DNA from: Bacteroidales bacterium
GTDB taxonomy: Bacteria > Bacteroidota > Bacteroidia > Bacteroidales > Muribaculaceae
Length of the DNA stretch: 45,830 nucleotides
Direction of reading: 5' to 3'
NCBI GenBank assembly: GCA_020860515.1
Contig: JAJBUG010000004.1
Span: 14,945-60,774 of the forward strand
Shown here: piece after piece, positions 24,393 to 31,934 of the stretch
How positions within the stretch are numbered: position 1 is the first letter of the stretch
Layout: every line of letters starts with the position of its first letter
The notes under the pieces: generated by a model
What the model saw: only the letters and a program-made list of their open reading frames with translations
What the model was told of the DNA's origin: nothing
Databases searched by the model: none
Position numbers and translations under genes: made by a program

Positions 24393-24600
24393 GGAGAGGC
24401 GAGTGGGAACCTCTCCGCGCACACTAAACACGGGTCTTAGCCGCTTCTCCTGTCTGGGGGTTGCCGCACTCCCCGCCAAACTCGCCTGTGCTTTAGAGGT
24501 AAGTAGAATGCCTCACTTACCTCATGCAGCTCCTATGTACCGATCGGACTAAAGGCATTTTCGCGCCCCGACCAAGTCTGCGATGCAAAGATAGCGATTT
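24393..24600 (+). ncRNA. Candidate structured RNA before the terminase small-subunit gene
   Basis: There is no gene in this 235-base gap, but many perfect pairings are present. AGGCGAGT (24397-24404) pairs with ACTCGCCT (24480-24487), and a G/C hairpin closes GGGG (24456-24459) with CCCC (24471-24474). CTTTAG (24491-24496) pairs with CTAAAG (24549-24554) around a 9-bp hairpin GAGGTAAGT/ACTTACCTC (24496-24523). GGAGAGG/CCTCTCC (24393-24399, 24410-24416) can compete with the long helix. The region could be a packaging RNA, a cis-regulator, or the pac/cos recognition site. It is AT-rich only after 24590. This is a candidate only. Confidence 0.45.
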
Positions 24601-24627
24601 AATTTAAAACCTCAAAAATTATTTAAT

Positions 24628-25149
24628 ATGGAAATAACTAATCCGATGCTTAAAGAGATGGCCTCGCCAATAGGAAGGCCGCCGAAATACAAGACCGCAC
24701 AGGCTCTGTGGGATAAGTTTGTGGAGTATGTTGAGCATGTGGATGCAAATCCGTGGAAGACAGTAGTGAAAGGCAAAAGCCAGCGCAGCGCGAATGACGC
24801 TGGAGCAAAGGCGATGAGCCAGAGCGAGCAATTGTTGCGGCGACCATATCTTCTGAGGGAATTCCAGCTCTACGCAGGAATTTACGACTGGAGGGTGTAC
24901 AAGGCCAACAACGAGCACAGGCCAGGGTTTCGTACAGTCTTACGCGCGATAGAGCTGGCGTGCGAATCCAACCAGGTAAGCGGGGCCATAGTGGGAGAGT
25001 TCAAGGAGAACATCGTGGCAAGGCTCAACGGCATCGTTGACCGGCAGGAGGTGACCGGGAAAGACGGGCAGCCGCTGATGCAGCAGCCCAGGGAGCTGAC
25101 GCGGGAGGAGGCGCAGGAACTTATAAGGAAGCTGAATGAGGAGACGTGA
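24628..25149 (+). CDS. Terminase small subunit
   Basis: The protein (173 residues) begins 'GRPPKYKTAQALWDKFVEYV' with helical DNA-binding features and 'FQLYAGIYDWRVYKANNEHR' in the middle, as in gp3-like phage DNA-packaging proteins. The last part 'LTREEAQELIRKLNEET' is the usual C-terminal helix. It should bind the pac or cos site and bring DNA to TerL, whose gene follows 40 bases on. The structured gap upstream may hold the recognition site. Confidence 0.82.
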   Translation: MEITNPMLKEMASPIGRPPKYKTAQALWDKFVEYVEHVDANPWKTVVKGKSQRSANDAGAKAMSQSEQLLRRPYLLREFQLYAGIYDWRVYKANNEHRPGFRTVLRAIELACESNQVSGAIVGEFKENIVARLNGIVDRQEVTGKDGQPLMQQPRELTREEAQELIRKLNEET

Positions 25150-25189
25150 CGGAAATAGGTATTAAGCATTAAGTTTTAAGAAAGCAGCG

Positions 25190-26638
25190 ATGCAGGACGG
25201 ATGGAGCGACATAGGGCTGACGCGCAGCTGGCTGCTTGCCGGGACGCTGAACTTCGCGCGGTACACCTACCGTGCGGAGAACGACCGCCGCTTCATCGTG
25301 GCCCCGCACCACCGACAGATCTGCGACGCGCTGGACCGGGTGATCGAGGGGAGGACCACGCACCTGATCATCAACATCGCTCCGCGCTACGGAAAGACAG
25401 AGCTGGCGGTAAGGCGGTTCATAGCCATGGGGCTGGCGGTGAACCCGCGGTCGAAATTCATCCACCTGAGCTACAGCGGAAACCTTGCCAAGGCCAGCAG
25501 CGTGGCAATAAAGGACACCATCAAGAGCGAAACCTTCAAGCGGTACTTCGCGGCAAGGGTGAAATACGGCAGCGACACCATGTGCGAATGGGACACAGAG
25601 CAGGGCGGCGGACTCTACGCGACCTCGACGCTGGGCCAGATCACGGGATTTGGAGCCGGGGAGGTGCGCGACGAAGGAGAGCCTTTCAATTTCGCGGGAG
25701 CAATCATAATCGACGACCCCATAAAACCCGAGGACGCGCTGAGCGACGTGGTGCGCGAGCGAGTGAACCGACGGTTCGAGACCACGATCCGCAGCCGCGT
25801 CAACAGCCCCGACACGCCCATAATAATCATAATGCAGCGGCTACACGAAATGGACCTCTGCGGATACCTGATAGCGACTGAGCCGGAGAAATGGGAGGTG
25901 CTGAGCATCCCGTGCCTTTCAATCAATAGCGAGGGAGAGGAAGAAGCCTTGTGGCCGCTGAAGCACTCGGTGGCCGACCTGCACCACTTGGAGGAAGTGA
26001 ACTCATTCGTTTACGAGACCCAGTTCATGCAGAATCCCAAGCCGCTGGAGGGGCTGATGTACCAGAGCCTGCGGACCTACCAGACGCTGCCGATGGAGCG
26101 CGGCACAAGGAAGAACTACACCGACACGGCGGACACCGGAGCCGACTACCTGTGCAGCATCTGCTACCTGGAGACCAAGACCGCCATGTACGTCACCGAC
26201 GTGCTCTACACCGACAAGCCAATGGAGTACACCGAGCCGGAGACCGCGCGAATGCTGCTTAGGAACGAGACGCAGCGGGTGAGGATCGAGAGCAACAACG
26301 GAGGCCGAGGGTTCAGCCGCAATGTGGAGAGGCACGTGAGGGAGGCAGGCACCAGGGCGGCAAAGGCGATGGCCTTCGCCTGGTTCTTCCAGGGAGCCAA
26401 CAAGCAGAGCCGCATCTTCACGCGCAGCGCAGAGGTGCAAAACCTAATATTTTTCCCCGAAGGATGGGAGGCGAGGTGGCCGCAGTTCGCCAGCGCGGTC
26501 AAGTCATTCCGAAAGGAGGGCAGCAACCTGCATGACGACGCGCCAGACGCGCTGACGGGCATGTGCGAAGATTTCCGCAAGGCTCCGAGGCAGCTGACCG
26601 ACGAAGAGCAGGAAGAAATGGGATCGATACTTTATTAA
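25190..26638 (+). CDS. Terminase large subunit (packaging ATPase and nuclease)
   Basis: The 482-residue protein has the N-terminal ATPase with Walker A 'APRYGKTE' (64-71) and Walker B 'AIIIDDP' (171-177), then 'TTIRSRVN' and 'QRLHEMDLCGYL' for the coupling motifs. The nuclease part carries 'DTADTGADYLC' and a final 'HDDAPDALTGM', both with metal-binding acids of the RNase H-like fold. It cuts and translocates phage DNA into the prohead. Length and motif order fit the common terminase 6 group. Confidence 0.93.
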   Translation: MQDGWSDIGLTRSWLLAGTLNFARYTYRAENDRRFIVAPHHRQICDALDRVIEGRTTHLIINIAPRYGKTELAVRRFIAMGLAVNPRSKFIHLSYSGNLAKASSVAIKDTIKSETFKRYFAARVKYGSDTMCEWDTEQGGGLYATSTLGQITGFGAGEVRDEGEPFNFAGAIIIDDPIKPEDALSDVVRERVNRRFETTIRSRVNSPDTPIIIIMQRLHEMDLCGYLIATEPEKWEVLSIPCLSINSEGEEEALWPLKHSVADLHHLEEVNSFVYETQFMQNPKPLEGLMYQSLRTYQTLPMERGTRKNYTDTADTGADYLCSICYLETKTAMYVTDVLYTDKPMEYTEPETARMLLRNETQRVRIESNNGGRGFSRNVERHVREAGTRAAKAMAFAWFFQGANKQSRIFTRSAEVQNLIFFPEGWEARWPQFASAVKSFRKEGSNLHDDAPDALTGMCEDFRKAPRQLTDEEQEEMGSILY

Positions 26639-26674
26639 AGAATCAAAGGATAACAGGATTAAAGGATTAAGGAC

Positions 26675-28069
26675 ATGGACGTAAACGAGATCATAGCCGA
26701 GGGGCGAATGCCAGCCGACGCGATCGCCGACCTCAAGAAGAAAAGCATAGTGCTGCCCGACTGGGAAAAGCTGGAGAAGGAATACAATCCGCGCAAGCAC
26801 CCGGTGCACACTGACCCTCAGTACGCTGACAAAATAAAGAAGGGAAAGACCGAGAAGATGACCCGCATCACTCTCGGATGGCAGAAGCTGGCGACCAAGC
26901 GCATGGCTGAGCTGCTATTCGGAATCGACGTGCTGAGGGTTTACAACGACCACGGCCAGGAAGACGAAAAGGAGGTTGCCAAGATCATGGAAGCCATCTA
27001 CATGAAGAACCGCATCAACAGCCGCAACATCGAGCGAGGGCGATGGCTCTACGCCAGCTGCGAGGCCATGACACTGTGGTACGCGCAGGAGCAGCCCGCC
27101 GTTTACGCGGGTCACAGGAGCGAGATAAAGCTGAGGTGCAAGAGCTTCTCGCCATTCAGCGACATGGGGCGCCACGGGGAAAGAATCTATCCGCTCTTTG
27201 ACGAATTCGACGACCTGGTGGCCCTGAGCATCGAATACACGCGGAAGGAGGACAGCCTGAACATCTCATACTTCGAGACCTACACAGCCGACACCCACAT
27301 CCGCTGGCGCACCAGCGGGGCCAATGCCGAGGAAGAGCTGCGCGAGACCTACGACATCGGGAAGATACCAGCCATCTACGTGCACAGGGGCGAGCCGATA
27401 TGGGAGGACCAGAGCCAAAACGTGTACGAGCTGGAATGGAGCCTGAGCCGCAACGGCAACTACGTAAGGAAGAACAGCCGCCCGACATGGGTGGTAGCCA
27501 CCGACCAGGACATCGAGCTGGGCAGCGAGGCTCCGGGCGACAACGAGGGAAGGAACGTGCTCCACTACCCCGCCGAGGCAAAGTACGGATACGCCACATG
27601 GCCCCAGGCGATCGACAGCCTCAAATACCAGGCGCAGGAGATAAAGAACAATTTCTTCATGCAGCTCCAGCTGCCCGACATGAGCATGGACAACATGAAG
27701 AGCACGCCCATGAGCGGGGAAGCCCGGAAGATGGTGTTCATCGACAGCCAGATGAAGGTGAAGGACGAGAGCGGGCTGTGGCTTGAGGCCTTCGACCGCG
27801 AGGCGAACGTCATAAAGGCCTTCATGGCGATGATGTACCCCGAGATGGCCGACGCCATCGACCGCCTGGAGGTTGAGCACCGCATCACCCCCTACCAGAT
27901 CAGGGACGAGGGCGAGAAGTTCCAGAACCTGAGCATGGCCACCAACGGAAAGCCATTCATGAGCCAGCGCACTGCAATAAAGGAGGCTGGCTACGCTGAC
28001 GATCCCGACGAGGAAATGGAGCAGATAGCCGCTGAGGGCATGGCGGATGTGATGGAGCCGACGATTTGA
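26675..28069 (+). CDS. Portal protein (SPP1 gp6-like)
   Basis: The 464-residue protein follows terminase and precedes the minor head protein, the expected portal position. It has the typical early region ('RITLGWQKLATKRMAELLFG'), the central 'YFETYTADTHIRWRTSGANA' and 'QAQEIKNNFFMQLQLPD' before the stem and crown helices, and an acidic end. Twelve subunits would form the DNA channel at the head vertex. Start ATG 26675 lies 36 bases after TerL, preceded by an A-rich leader. Confidence 0.88.
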   Translation: MDVNEIIAEGRMPADAIADLKKKSIVLPDWEKLEKEYNPRKHPVHTDPQYADKIKKGKTEKMTRITLGWQKLATKRMAELLFGIDVLRVYNDHGQEDEKEVAKIMEAIYMKNRINSRNIERGRWLYASCEAMTLWYAQEQPAVYAGHRSEIKLRCKSFSPFSDMGRHGERIYPLFDEFDDLVALSIEYTRKEDSLNISYFETYTADTHIRWRTSGANAEEELRETYDIGKIPAIYVHRGEPIWEDQSQNVYELEWSLSRNGNYVRKNSRPTWVVATDQDIELGSEAPGDNEGRNVLHYPAEAKYGYATWPQAIDSLKYQAQEIKNNFFMQLQLPDMSMDNMKSTPMSGEARKMVFIDSQMKVKDESGLWLEAFDREANVIKAFMAMMYPEMADAIDRLEVEHRITPYQIRDEGEKFQNLSMATNGKPFMSQRTAIKEAGYADDPDEEMEQIAAEGMADVMEPTI

Positions 28070-28100
28070 ACAAAGAATTAAAGGATGAAAGGATAAAAGA

Positions 28101-29759
28101 ATGGCGGAGGACCAGCAAGGGCAGATAGCGAAGATTTTCATCGAGGGCTACAAAGACAACCTATTTGGCGCGGAAAAGCTCGCGCAGGAGGTGAAGGACC
28201 TCATCGACGAAGCGGTCAAGCATGCCGCCAAGCTGGCCAACGCGGTGAAGGATCCGAGCAAGATAGACTTTTCAAAAATGCCGATTCTTCGCGGCAAGCT
28301 GGAGAAGGCGATAGCAAAGCTGCGCAGCCAGATGCAAAGCAAGATCGAGGAAGGGAGCAAAGAGGCATGGCAGAGAGCGGCATCAACCAACGCAACCGTT
28401 ATAACAGCCATCGCAGCCAGCAACCAATCGCTTGCCGACGCGCTGCAGCAGGGCTACACCGATGAGCAGGGATTGAAAGCGCTCGAGGCATTCCAATCGA
28501 GGAAGACCAACGGCATGAATCTGAGCGCGAGGGTGTGGAACCTGACAGCCAAGATGCAAGCCGACATAGAGCAGGGCATCGAGACCGCGCTGGCGTGCGG
28601 GAAGCCCGCTCAGAAGCTGAGCCAGGAAATCCGCAACTGCCTCAACGACCCCGACAACTACTTCAGGAGATTCCGATACAAGGGCGCGGACGGAACATGG
28701 CAGAGGAAATGGAAGCGCAGGTACTGGGACGATGCGAGCCAGAGCTACAAGTGGAAGGACGTGAACCTTGGCGACTACAGCTACGGCCCGGGTGTTTATA
28801 GGAGCAGCTACAAGAATGCCATGCGCCTGGCCCGCACCGAGGTGAACATGGCATACCACGCGAGCGACACCGACCGCTGGCGCAGCTCATGGTGGGTGAA
28901 GGGCATCCGCATCAGCCTGAGCAACAACCACACCACCACCGACGGCAACGGCCACCGAGTGCCGCTGACCGACATCTGCGACGACCTCTACGGCGACTAC
29001 CCCAAGGATTTCGACTTCACCGGCTGGCACCCCCAGTGCCGCTGCTTCGCCCACGCCATAACAGCCACCTCGGCGGAAATCAAGGAATACATGCGGCGCA
29101 AGAAGGCTGGCGAGGACATGAGCCAGTACCAGATTCCAGGCACGGTCACCCAGCCGCCCGCAGCCTTCAGCAGATGGCTCGAAGACAACAGCGAGCGGCT
29201 GGCCAAAGGCGCAGCACGAGGCGCCACCCCCTACTTCGTGGCCCGCAACCCGAAATACTGCCCGGGCATCAAGATTGCCAAGGGCACCGACCTGGCGCCA
29301 GAGGCTGAAAAGTCGTTGACCATCCTCGAGGCTGCAGAAATCCGTCACTCGCAGCGCACCGAGGCACAGGTGGAAAAGATACAGGCTCGGTGGGACCAGC
29401 ACCGCAGAAAGGAACTCGAAAGCCGAATGAAGGGCAGCCTTAGCCTCAAGCAATACGAGACTTTGGAAAAAGAACTGGGCAACGCGGGGATGGGTCTTCT
29501 TGGGAACGCAAAGACCGACAAGAACGTGATCAGCGCGGTAAAAGCCAAGATGGACACTTTCGACGCAGCACGCCCCGAGTACAACAGACTGATTACCGAG
29601 TACTTCAACACAAAGAAAACAAGCGCGGTAGAAACGGAGGATTTCTCAAGTATCGACATGTTCAGTGCGAGATCCATAAACATCGGATTCGCCAGAATAA
29701 AGAGAAGGCTCAATCGCAAAAAAAGAAGAAACGGATGCCAAATGGAAGGAGTGGTATAA
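28101..29759 (+). CDS. Minor head protein with MuF-type domain, frame broken before its C-terminal toxin-like part
   Basis: The N-terminal 250 residues are helical. The MuF core is seen as 'NAMRLARTEVNMAYHASDTD' and 'DFTGWHPQCRCFAHAITATS' (about 235-315), which is diagnostic. The frame ends at 29759 after an Arg-rich tail ('FARIKRRLNRKKRRNGCQ') that does not look natural. At 29718-29724 a run of seven A leads into another frame that stays open to 30708. With one A less the two reading frames join into a single protein of about 868 residues. MuF proteins with C-terminal toxins are known in temperate phages. Confidence 0.85.
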   Translation: MAEDQQGQIAKIFIEGYKDNLFGAEKLAQEVKDLIDEAVKHAAKLANAVKDPSKIDFSKMPILRGKLEKAIAKLRSQMQSKIEEGSKEAWQRAASTNATVITAIAASNQSLADALQQGYTDEQGLKALEAFQSRKTNGMNLSARVWNLTAKMQADIEQGIETALACGKPAQKLSQEIRNCLNDPDNYFRRFRYKGADGTWQRKWKRRYWDDASQSYKWKDVNLGDYSYGPGVYRSSYKNAMRLARTEVNMAYHASDTDRWRSSWWVKGIRISLSNNHTTTDGNGHRVPLTDICDDLYGDYPKDFDFTGWHPQCRCFAHAITATSAEIKEYMRRKKAGEDMSQYQIPGTVTQPPAAFSRWLEDNSERLAKGAARGATPYFVARNPKYCPGIKIAKGTDLAPEAEKSLTILEAAEIRHSQRTEAQVEKIQARWDQHRRKELESRMKGSLSLKQYETLEKELGNAGMGLLGNAKTDKNVISAVKAKMDTFDAARPEYNRLITEYFNTKKTSAVETEDFSSIDMFSARSINIGFARIKRRLNRKKRRNGCQMEGVV

Positions 29760-29766
29760 CAACAGA

Positions 29767-30708
29767 TTGGAGAGGGCCAAGGAAGACTTCGCCAAGGCTG
29801 GTTCTGATTTGACAAAGGCAAACGATGCCAAAGCCTCAGCCAAGACCAAAGAAGAAACAGTGAAAGCTGAGGCACAAATCAAACAGGCAAAGCAAAGCCA
29901 AACCACAGCCAAAGTAAGAATCGCCCGCTACGAAATTTTGCTTCTCGACAAAGCTAAGGATGTAGTGAAATGGCTTGAGAGCCATTATCCCAGCATACAA
30001 ATGAAATTCGACGACATGGCAAAGCAGCCCCAGACCTTGAAGGAGTTTGCAATCTCAGCTTCAGAGCACCTTATAAGGTACCCAGAGCTTAAGAAGAAAA
30101 TCAACATGCTTGGATCGATTAAGGAGCAATTCGAATACCACAAACAAGAGATGTTGAAGGAAGCAGAGAAAAAACATAAAATAAAATACAAACGTGATTT
30201 TACTGAAGATGAAAAAAAGGCAGAGCTTGCAGCTATAACAAGACAACTGGATCGAGAAGGAAGATCGCCAGGCACCAATACTTCCACATACGCTTATAGC
30301 GACCCGAAGGACACCTACAAAGGAAATGGCACATTCTGGAATTCCGAAGAATTCCCTTACAGCAAAGCCATCAGCAGCATAAAAAGAAATATCAAATCAA
30401 AGTGGCACCCAGTAGGCACTGCCTCAGTCAAAGCAATGATTGATCACGAGTTCGGACACAAAATTGACGAATTGTTAGACTTAAGAAACAACAAAATATT
30501 TAAGATAATTCATAAGGGGTTTCAAGACATAACTTTAAAGAAAAAGAAAAACAAGAAATATATTATAAATAATTTATCAGAATACGGAACCAAAAACGAG
30601 GCTGAATTCATAGCCGAAGCATGGAGCGAATATAAGAACAATCCGAAGCCAAGAGTGATAGCAAAATATATAGGAAGGCTAATAGAAAAGCTAATGGCTA
30701 CGGACTAA
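29767..30708 (+). CDS. Zincin metallopeptidase domain, C-terminal part of the MuF protein (in the shifted frame)
   Basis: The frame is open from 29701, without a good start; a TTG at 29767 is the first usable codon. A coiled coil of Lys, Ala and Glu (residues 1-60) is followed by a domain with 'AMIDHEFGHKIDEL' (HExxH at about 227-231) and 'NEAEFIAEAWSEY' (277-289) giving the third ligand Glu, the typical zincin order. It is AT-richer than the head genes. I infer a polymorphic toxin module fused to the MuF head protein, to be injected with the DNA or released in the host. If the frameshift is real, it is expressed only by slippage. Confidence 0.65.
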   Translation: MERAKEDFAKAGSDLTKANDAKASAKTKEETVKAEAQIKQAKQSQTTAKVRIARYEILLLDKAKDVVKWLESHYPSIQMKFDDMAKQPQTLKEFAISASEHLIRYPELKKKINMLGSIKEQFEYHKQEMLKEAEKKHKIKYKRDFTEDEKKAELAAITRQLDREGRSPGTNTSTYAYSDPKDTYKGNGTFWNSEEFPYSKAISSIKRNIKSKWHPVGTASVKAMIDHEFGHKIDELLDLRNNKIFKIIHKGFQDITLKKKKNKKYIINNLSEYGTKNEAEFIAEAWSEYKNNPKPRVIAKYIGRLIEKLMATD

Positions 30709-30740
30709 AAGAAATAGGCGAACCTCTCCGCCTATTTCTT
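30709..30740. terminator. Bidirectional terminator between the MuF toxin and the reverse-strand gene
   Basis: A perfect 12-bp stem (AAGAAATAGGCG at 30709-30720, CGCCTATTTCTT at 30729-30740) has an eight-base loop. It lies directly after the stop of the plus-strand gene and directly after the stop (30742) of the minus-strand gene, so it can end both. Confidence 0.75.
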
Positions 30741-30741
30741 A

Positions 30742-30972
30742 TTAAAAAAAATATCTTCTTTTGAAAACATACTTCCCGACCTGGCCAGGAAGGACCTTTT
30801 TATGCTTAACCAAATTGTCGATAATTTCAGATGGAATTCCATCAGGAAAAGCAGCGCATCGCCATCCAAGCCCGACGTCGGTCCGATATTTGCATTTAAC
30901 ACAATCAGGGGGACCGCTATGGACATTTACTGGTGGCCATTCTTTATGCGTAAAAGAATACTCTTCTTCCAT
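30742..30972 (-). CDS. Cys-rich small protein, possible immunity partner of the MuF zincin
   Basis: The 76-residue product has 'PPDCVKCKYRTD' then 'CAAFPDGIPSEI', a pattern I have met in small proteins encoded next to MuF-type head proteins of temperate phages. Three Cys may bind a metal. It reads toward the MuF gene on the other strand. ATG 30972 is preferred over an upstream TTG at 31002, which would overlap a TAACTTTG -7 box (30998-30991, minus). The link to the toxin is an inference from place and size. Confidence 0.6.
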   Translation of the reverse strand: MEEEYSFTHKEWPPVNVHSGPPDCVKCKYRTDVGLGWRCAAFPDGIPSEIIDNLVKHKKVLPGQVGKYVFKRRYFF

Positions 30973-31016
30973 AATTATAATAATTTTCCACAAAGTTAAC
31001 AATTAATTCCGAAACT

Positions 31017-31283
31017 TCAGCCACAGGAGCGGTGCTTTTTTCGGAACACGGGCACTTTTTTAATATCCACCCCAGCAGGGGTGCGGAATAGGCTGCCTTC
31101 GGAAAGGCGCAGGGAATAGAGTGCCGCGAGGCTGGCGCCGATTTCTTTCTCGGTGAACACCTCGAAGATTGCAGCCAGAGAGCCGAAGATGAACATGGGA
31201 GATCCGTCGGCATAAGGGAAGCGGACCATCACAGCCTGGCTGCGGCTGAGAGAGGGAGAGGAAAAGCGAGTTAAATCTTTCAT
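31017..31283 (-). CDS. Small hypothetical protein on the reverse strand
   Basis: The 88-residue product contains 'MVRFPYADGSPMFIFGSLAA' and 'FEVFTEKEIGASLAALYSLR', mixed strand and helix, and ends in a basic tail. Plus-strand frames at this place are much less natural. It is read in the same direction as the gene at 31369-31617 and probably from the same promoter, although a strong hairpin (31324-31357) lies between them. Function unknown. Confidence 0.55.
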   Translation of the reverse strand: MKDLTRFSSPSLSRSQAVMVRFPYADGSPMFIFGSLAAIFEVFTEKEIGASLAALYSLRLSEGSLFRTPAGVDIKKVPVFRKKHRSCG

Positions 31284-31323
31284 TTTTTGATCGTGTTGAG
31301 TTTTTGACAAGAGGTTGAGGAAA

Positions 31324-31357
31324 CGCCCACCCTGCGAAAAGCGACGCAGCGTGGGCG
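31324..31357 (-). terminator. Strong hairpin between the two reverse-strand genes
   Basis: CGCCCAC (31324-31330) and GTGGGCG (31351-31357) pair fully, with a further five-pair inner stem around an AAAAGCGA loop. On the minus strand it follows the stop of the 31369-31617 gene by 11 bases. Only three T follow (TTTCC), so it may be a partial terminator or attenuator. Confidence 0.5.
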
Positions 31358-31368
31358 ATTTGTGAGGG

Positions 31369-31617
31369 CTACTTTGCGTAGAAGGAAATCTGCAGCCCGC
31401 GGCGGAGCTTGCACACGCACTTATCGAAGAGGCAGGAGAAGGCGCGGACCAGCAGCTTGTTGACCATCTCGATGCTGCCCACCAGGGCGATGAGGCCCGA
31501 GACGCCAAGCAGTTTGTTGACGCGGCGGCCTTGGCGATCGCGGCCATAGACCTTGATGTAGAAATTCATGTTGATCTCGGAAACCGAGAAAGCGAGGGTT
31601 TGAGCTGAAGCCTTCAT
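31369..31617 (-). CDS. Small basic protein on the reverse strand with a hydrophobic middle
   Basis: The 82-residue product has a strand-rich start ('SVSEINMNFYIKVYGRDRQG') and a hydrophobic stretch 'LLGVSGLIALVGSIEMVNKL'. It ends with two cysteines in 'LFDKCVCKLRRGLQ'. It may sit in the membrane. A good leftward promoter lies 46 bases upstream. It is divergent from the capsid operon. No family is recognised. Confidence 0.6.
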   Translation of the reverse strand: MKASAQTLAFSVSEINMNFYIKVYGRDRQGRRVNKLLGVSGLIALVGSIEMVNKLLVRAFSCLFDKCVCKLRRGLQISFYAK

Positions 31618-31662
31618 TGTTGCTGAGGTTAAAAGGTTGATAATCAGTTAATTATTTCAATA

Positions 31663-31694
31663 CAAAGGTACGAAAATTATTTTAAAGCACCAAG
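31663..31694 (-). promoter_or_regulatory. Leftward promoter of the reverse-strand island
   Basis: On the minus strand CTTG (31694-31691), a 20-base spacer and TACCTTTG (31670-31663) fit the -33/-7 pattern with one mismatch. Transcription would start near 31657, 40 bases before the ATG at 31617. Unlike the late promoters this looks like a plain host-type promoter. Confidence 0.65.
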
Positions 31695-31849
31695 TTATAT
31701 TTTAAAATAAATCATTGAAAATCAATAAATTGCTTAATTTAACTTTTGGATTTTCAGGGTGGCAAAACCATCCCTGCCGTACGCTGGCTAACGCTTCCCC
31801 GGACTTGGAAAGGCGCAGGCGCAAGGGGCTGATGAAAATTTTTAGGGGG

Positions 31850-31907
31850 TTTGTGCAAAACTATCGGGGCAAAGGCGGAAAAGGGGCGGATTGAATTACT
31901 AAATTTG
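31850..31907 (+). promoter_or_regulatory. Late promoter 2 (capsid operon) with conserved upstream element
   Basis: TTTGTGCAAAACTATCG at 31850-31866 differs by one base from the element at 22566. Its distance to the -7 box TAAATTTG (31900-31907) is again exactly 50 bases. The sequence between them is not conserved and has no -33 TTTG. A start near 31913 gives a short leader before the scaffold gene at 31935. Confidence 0.68.
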
Positions 31908-31934
31908 CGAAAGAAAACCAACGGAGAATAAGCA

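Larger units (their letters stand above)
31618..31934. other. Divergent control region between reverse-strand genes and capsid operon
   Basis: The 317-base gap holds no gene. It contains the leftward promoter (31663-31694), an AT-rich stretch (31670-31750), a bulged hairpin CAGGGTGG/CCATCCCTG at 31755-31776, and the late promoter with its element (31850-31907). Confidence 0.6.

Noticed and set aside
24584..24600. Third copy of the late-promoter element before TerS
   Set aside because: Only about 10 of 14 bases match (TGCAAAGATAGCG) and no -7 box exists at the required distance.
29718..29724. Classic -1 programmed frameshift at the A7 run of the MuF gene
   Set aside because: The zincin frame is +1 (one base less), and the phase does not give a proper X XXY YYZ heptamer; polymerase slippage or an indel is the better explanation.
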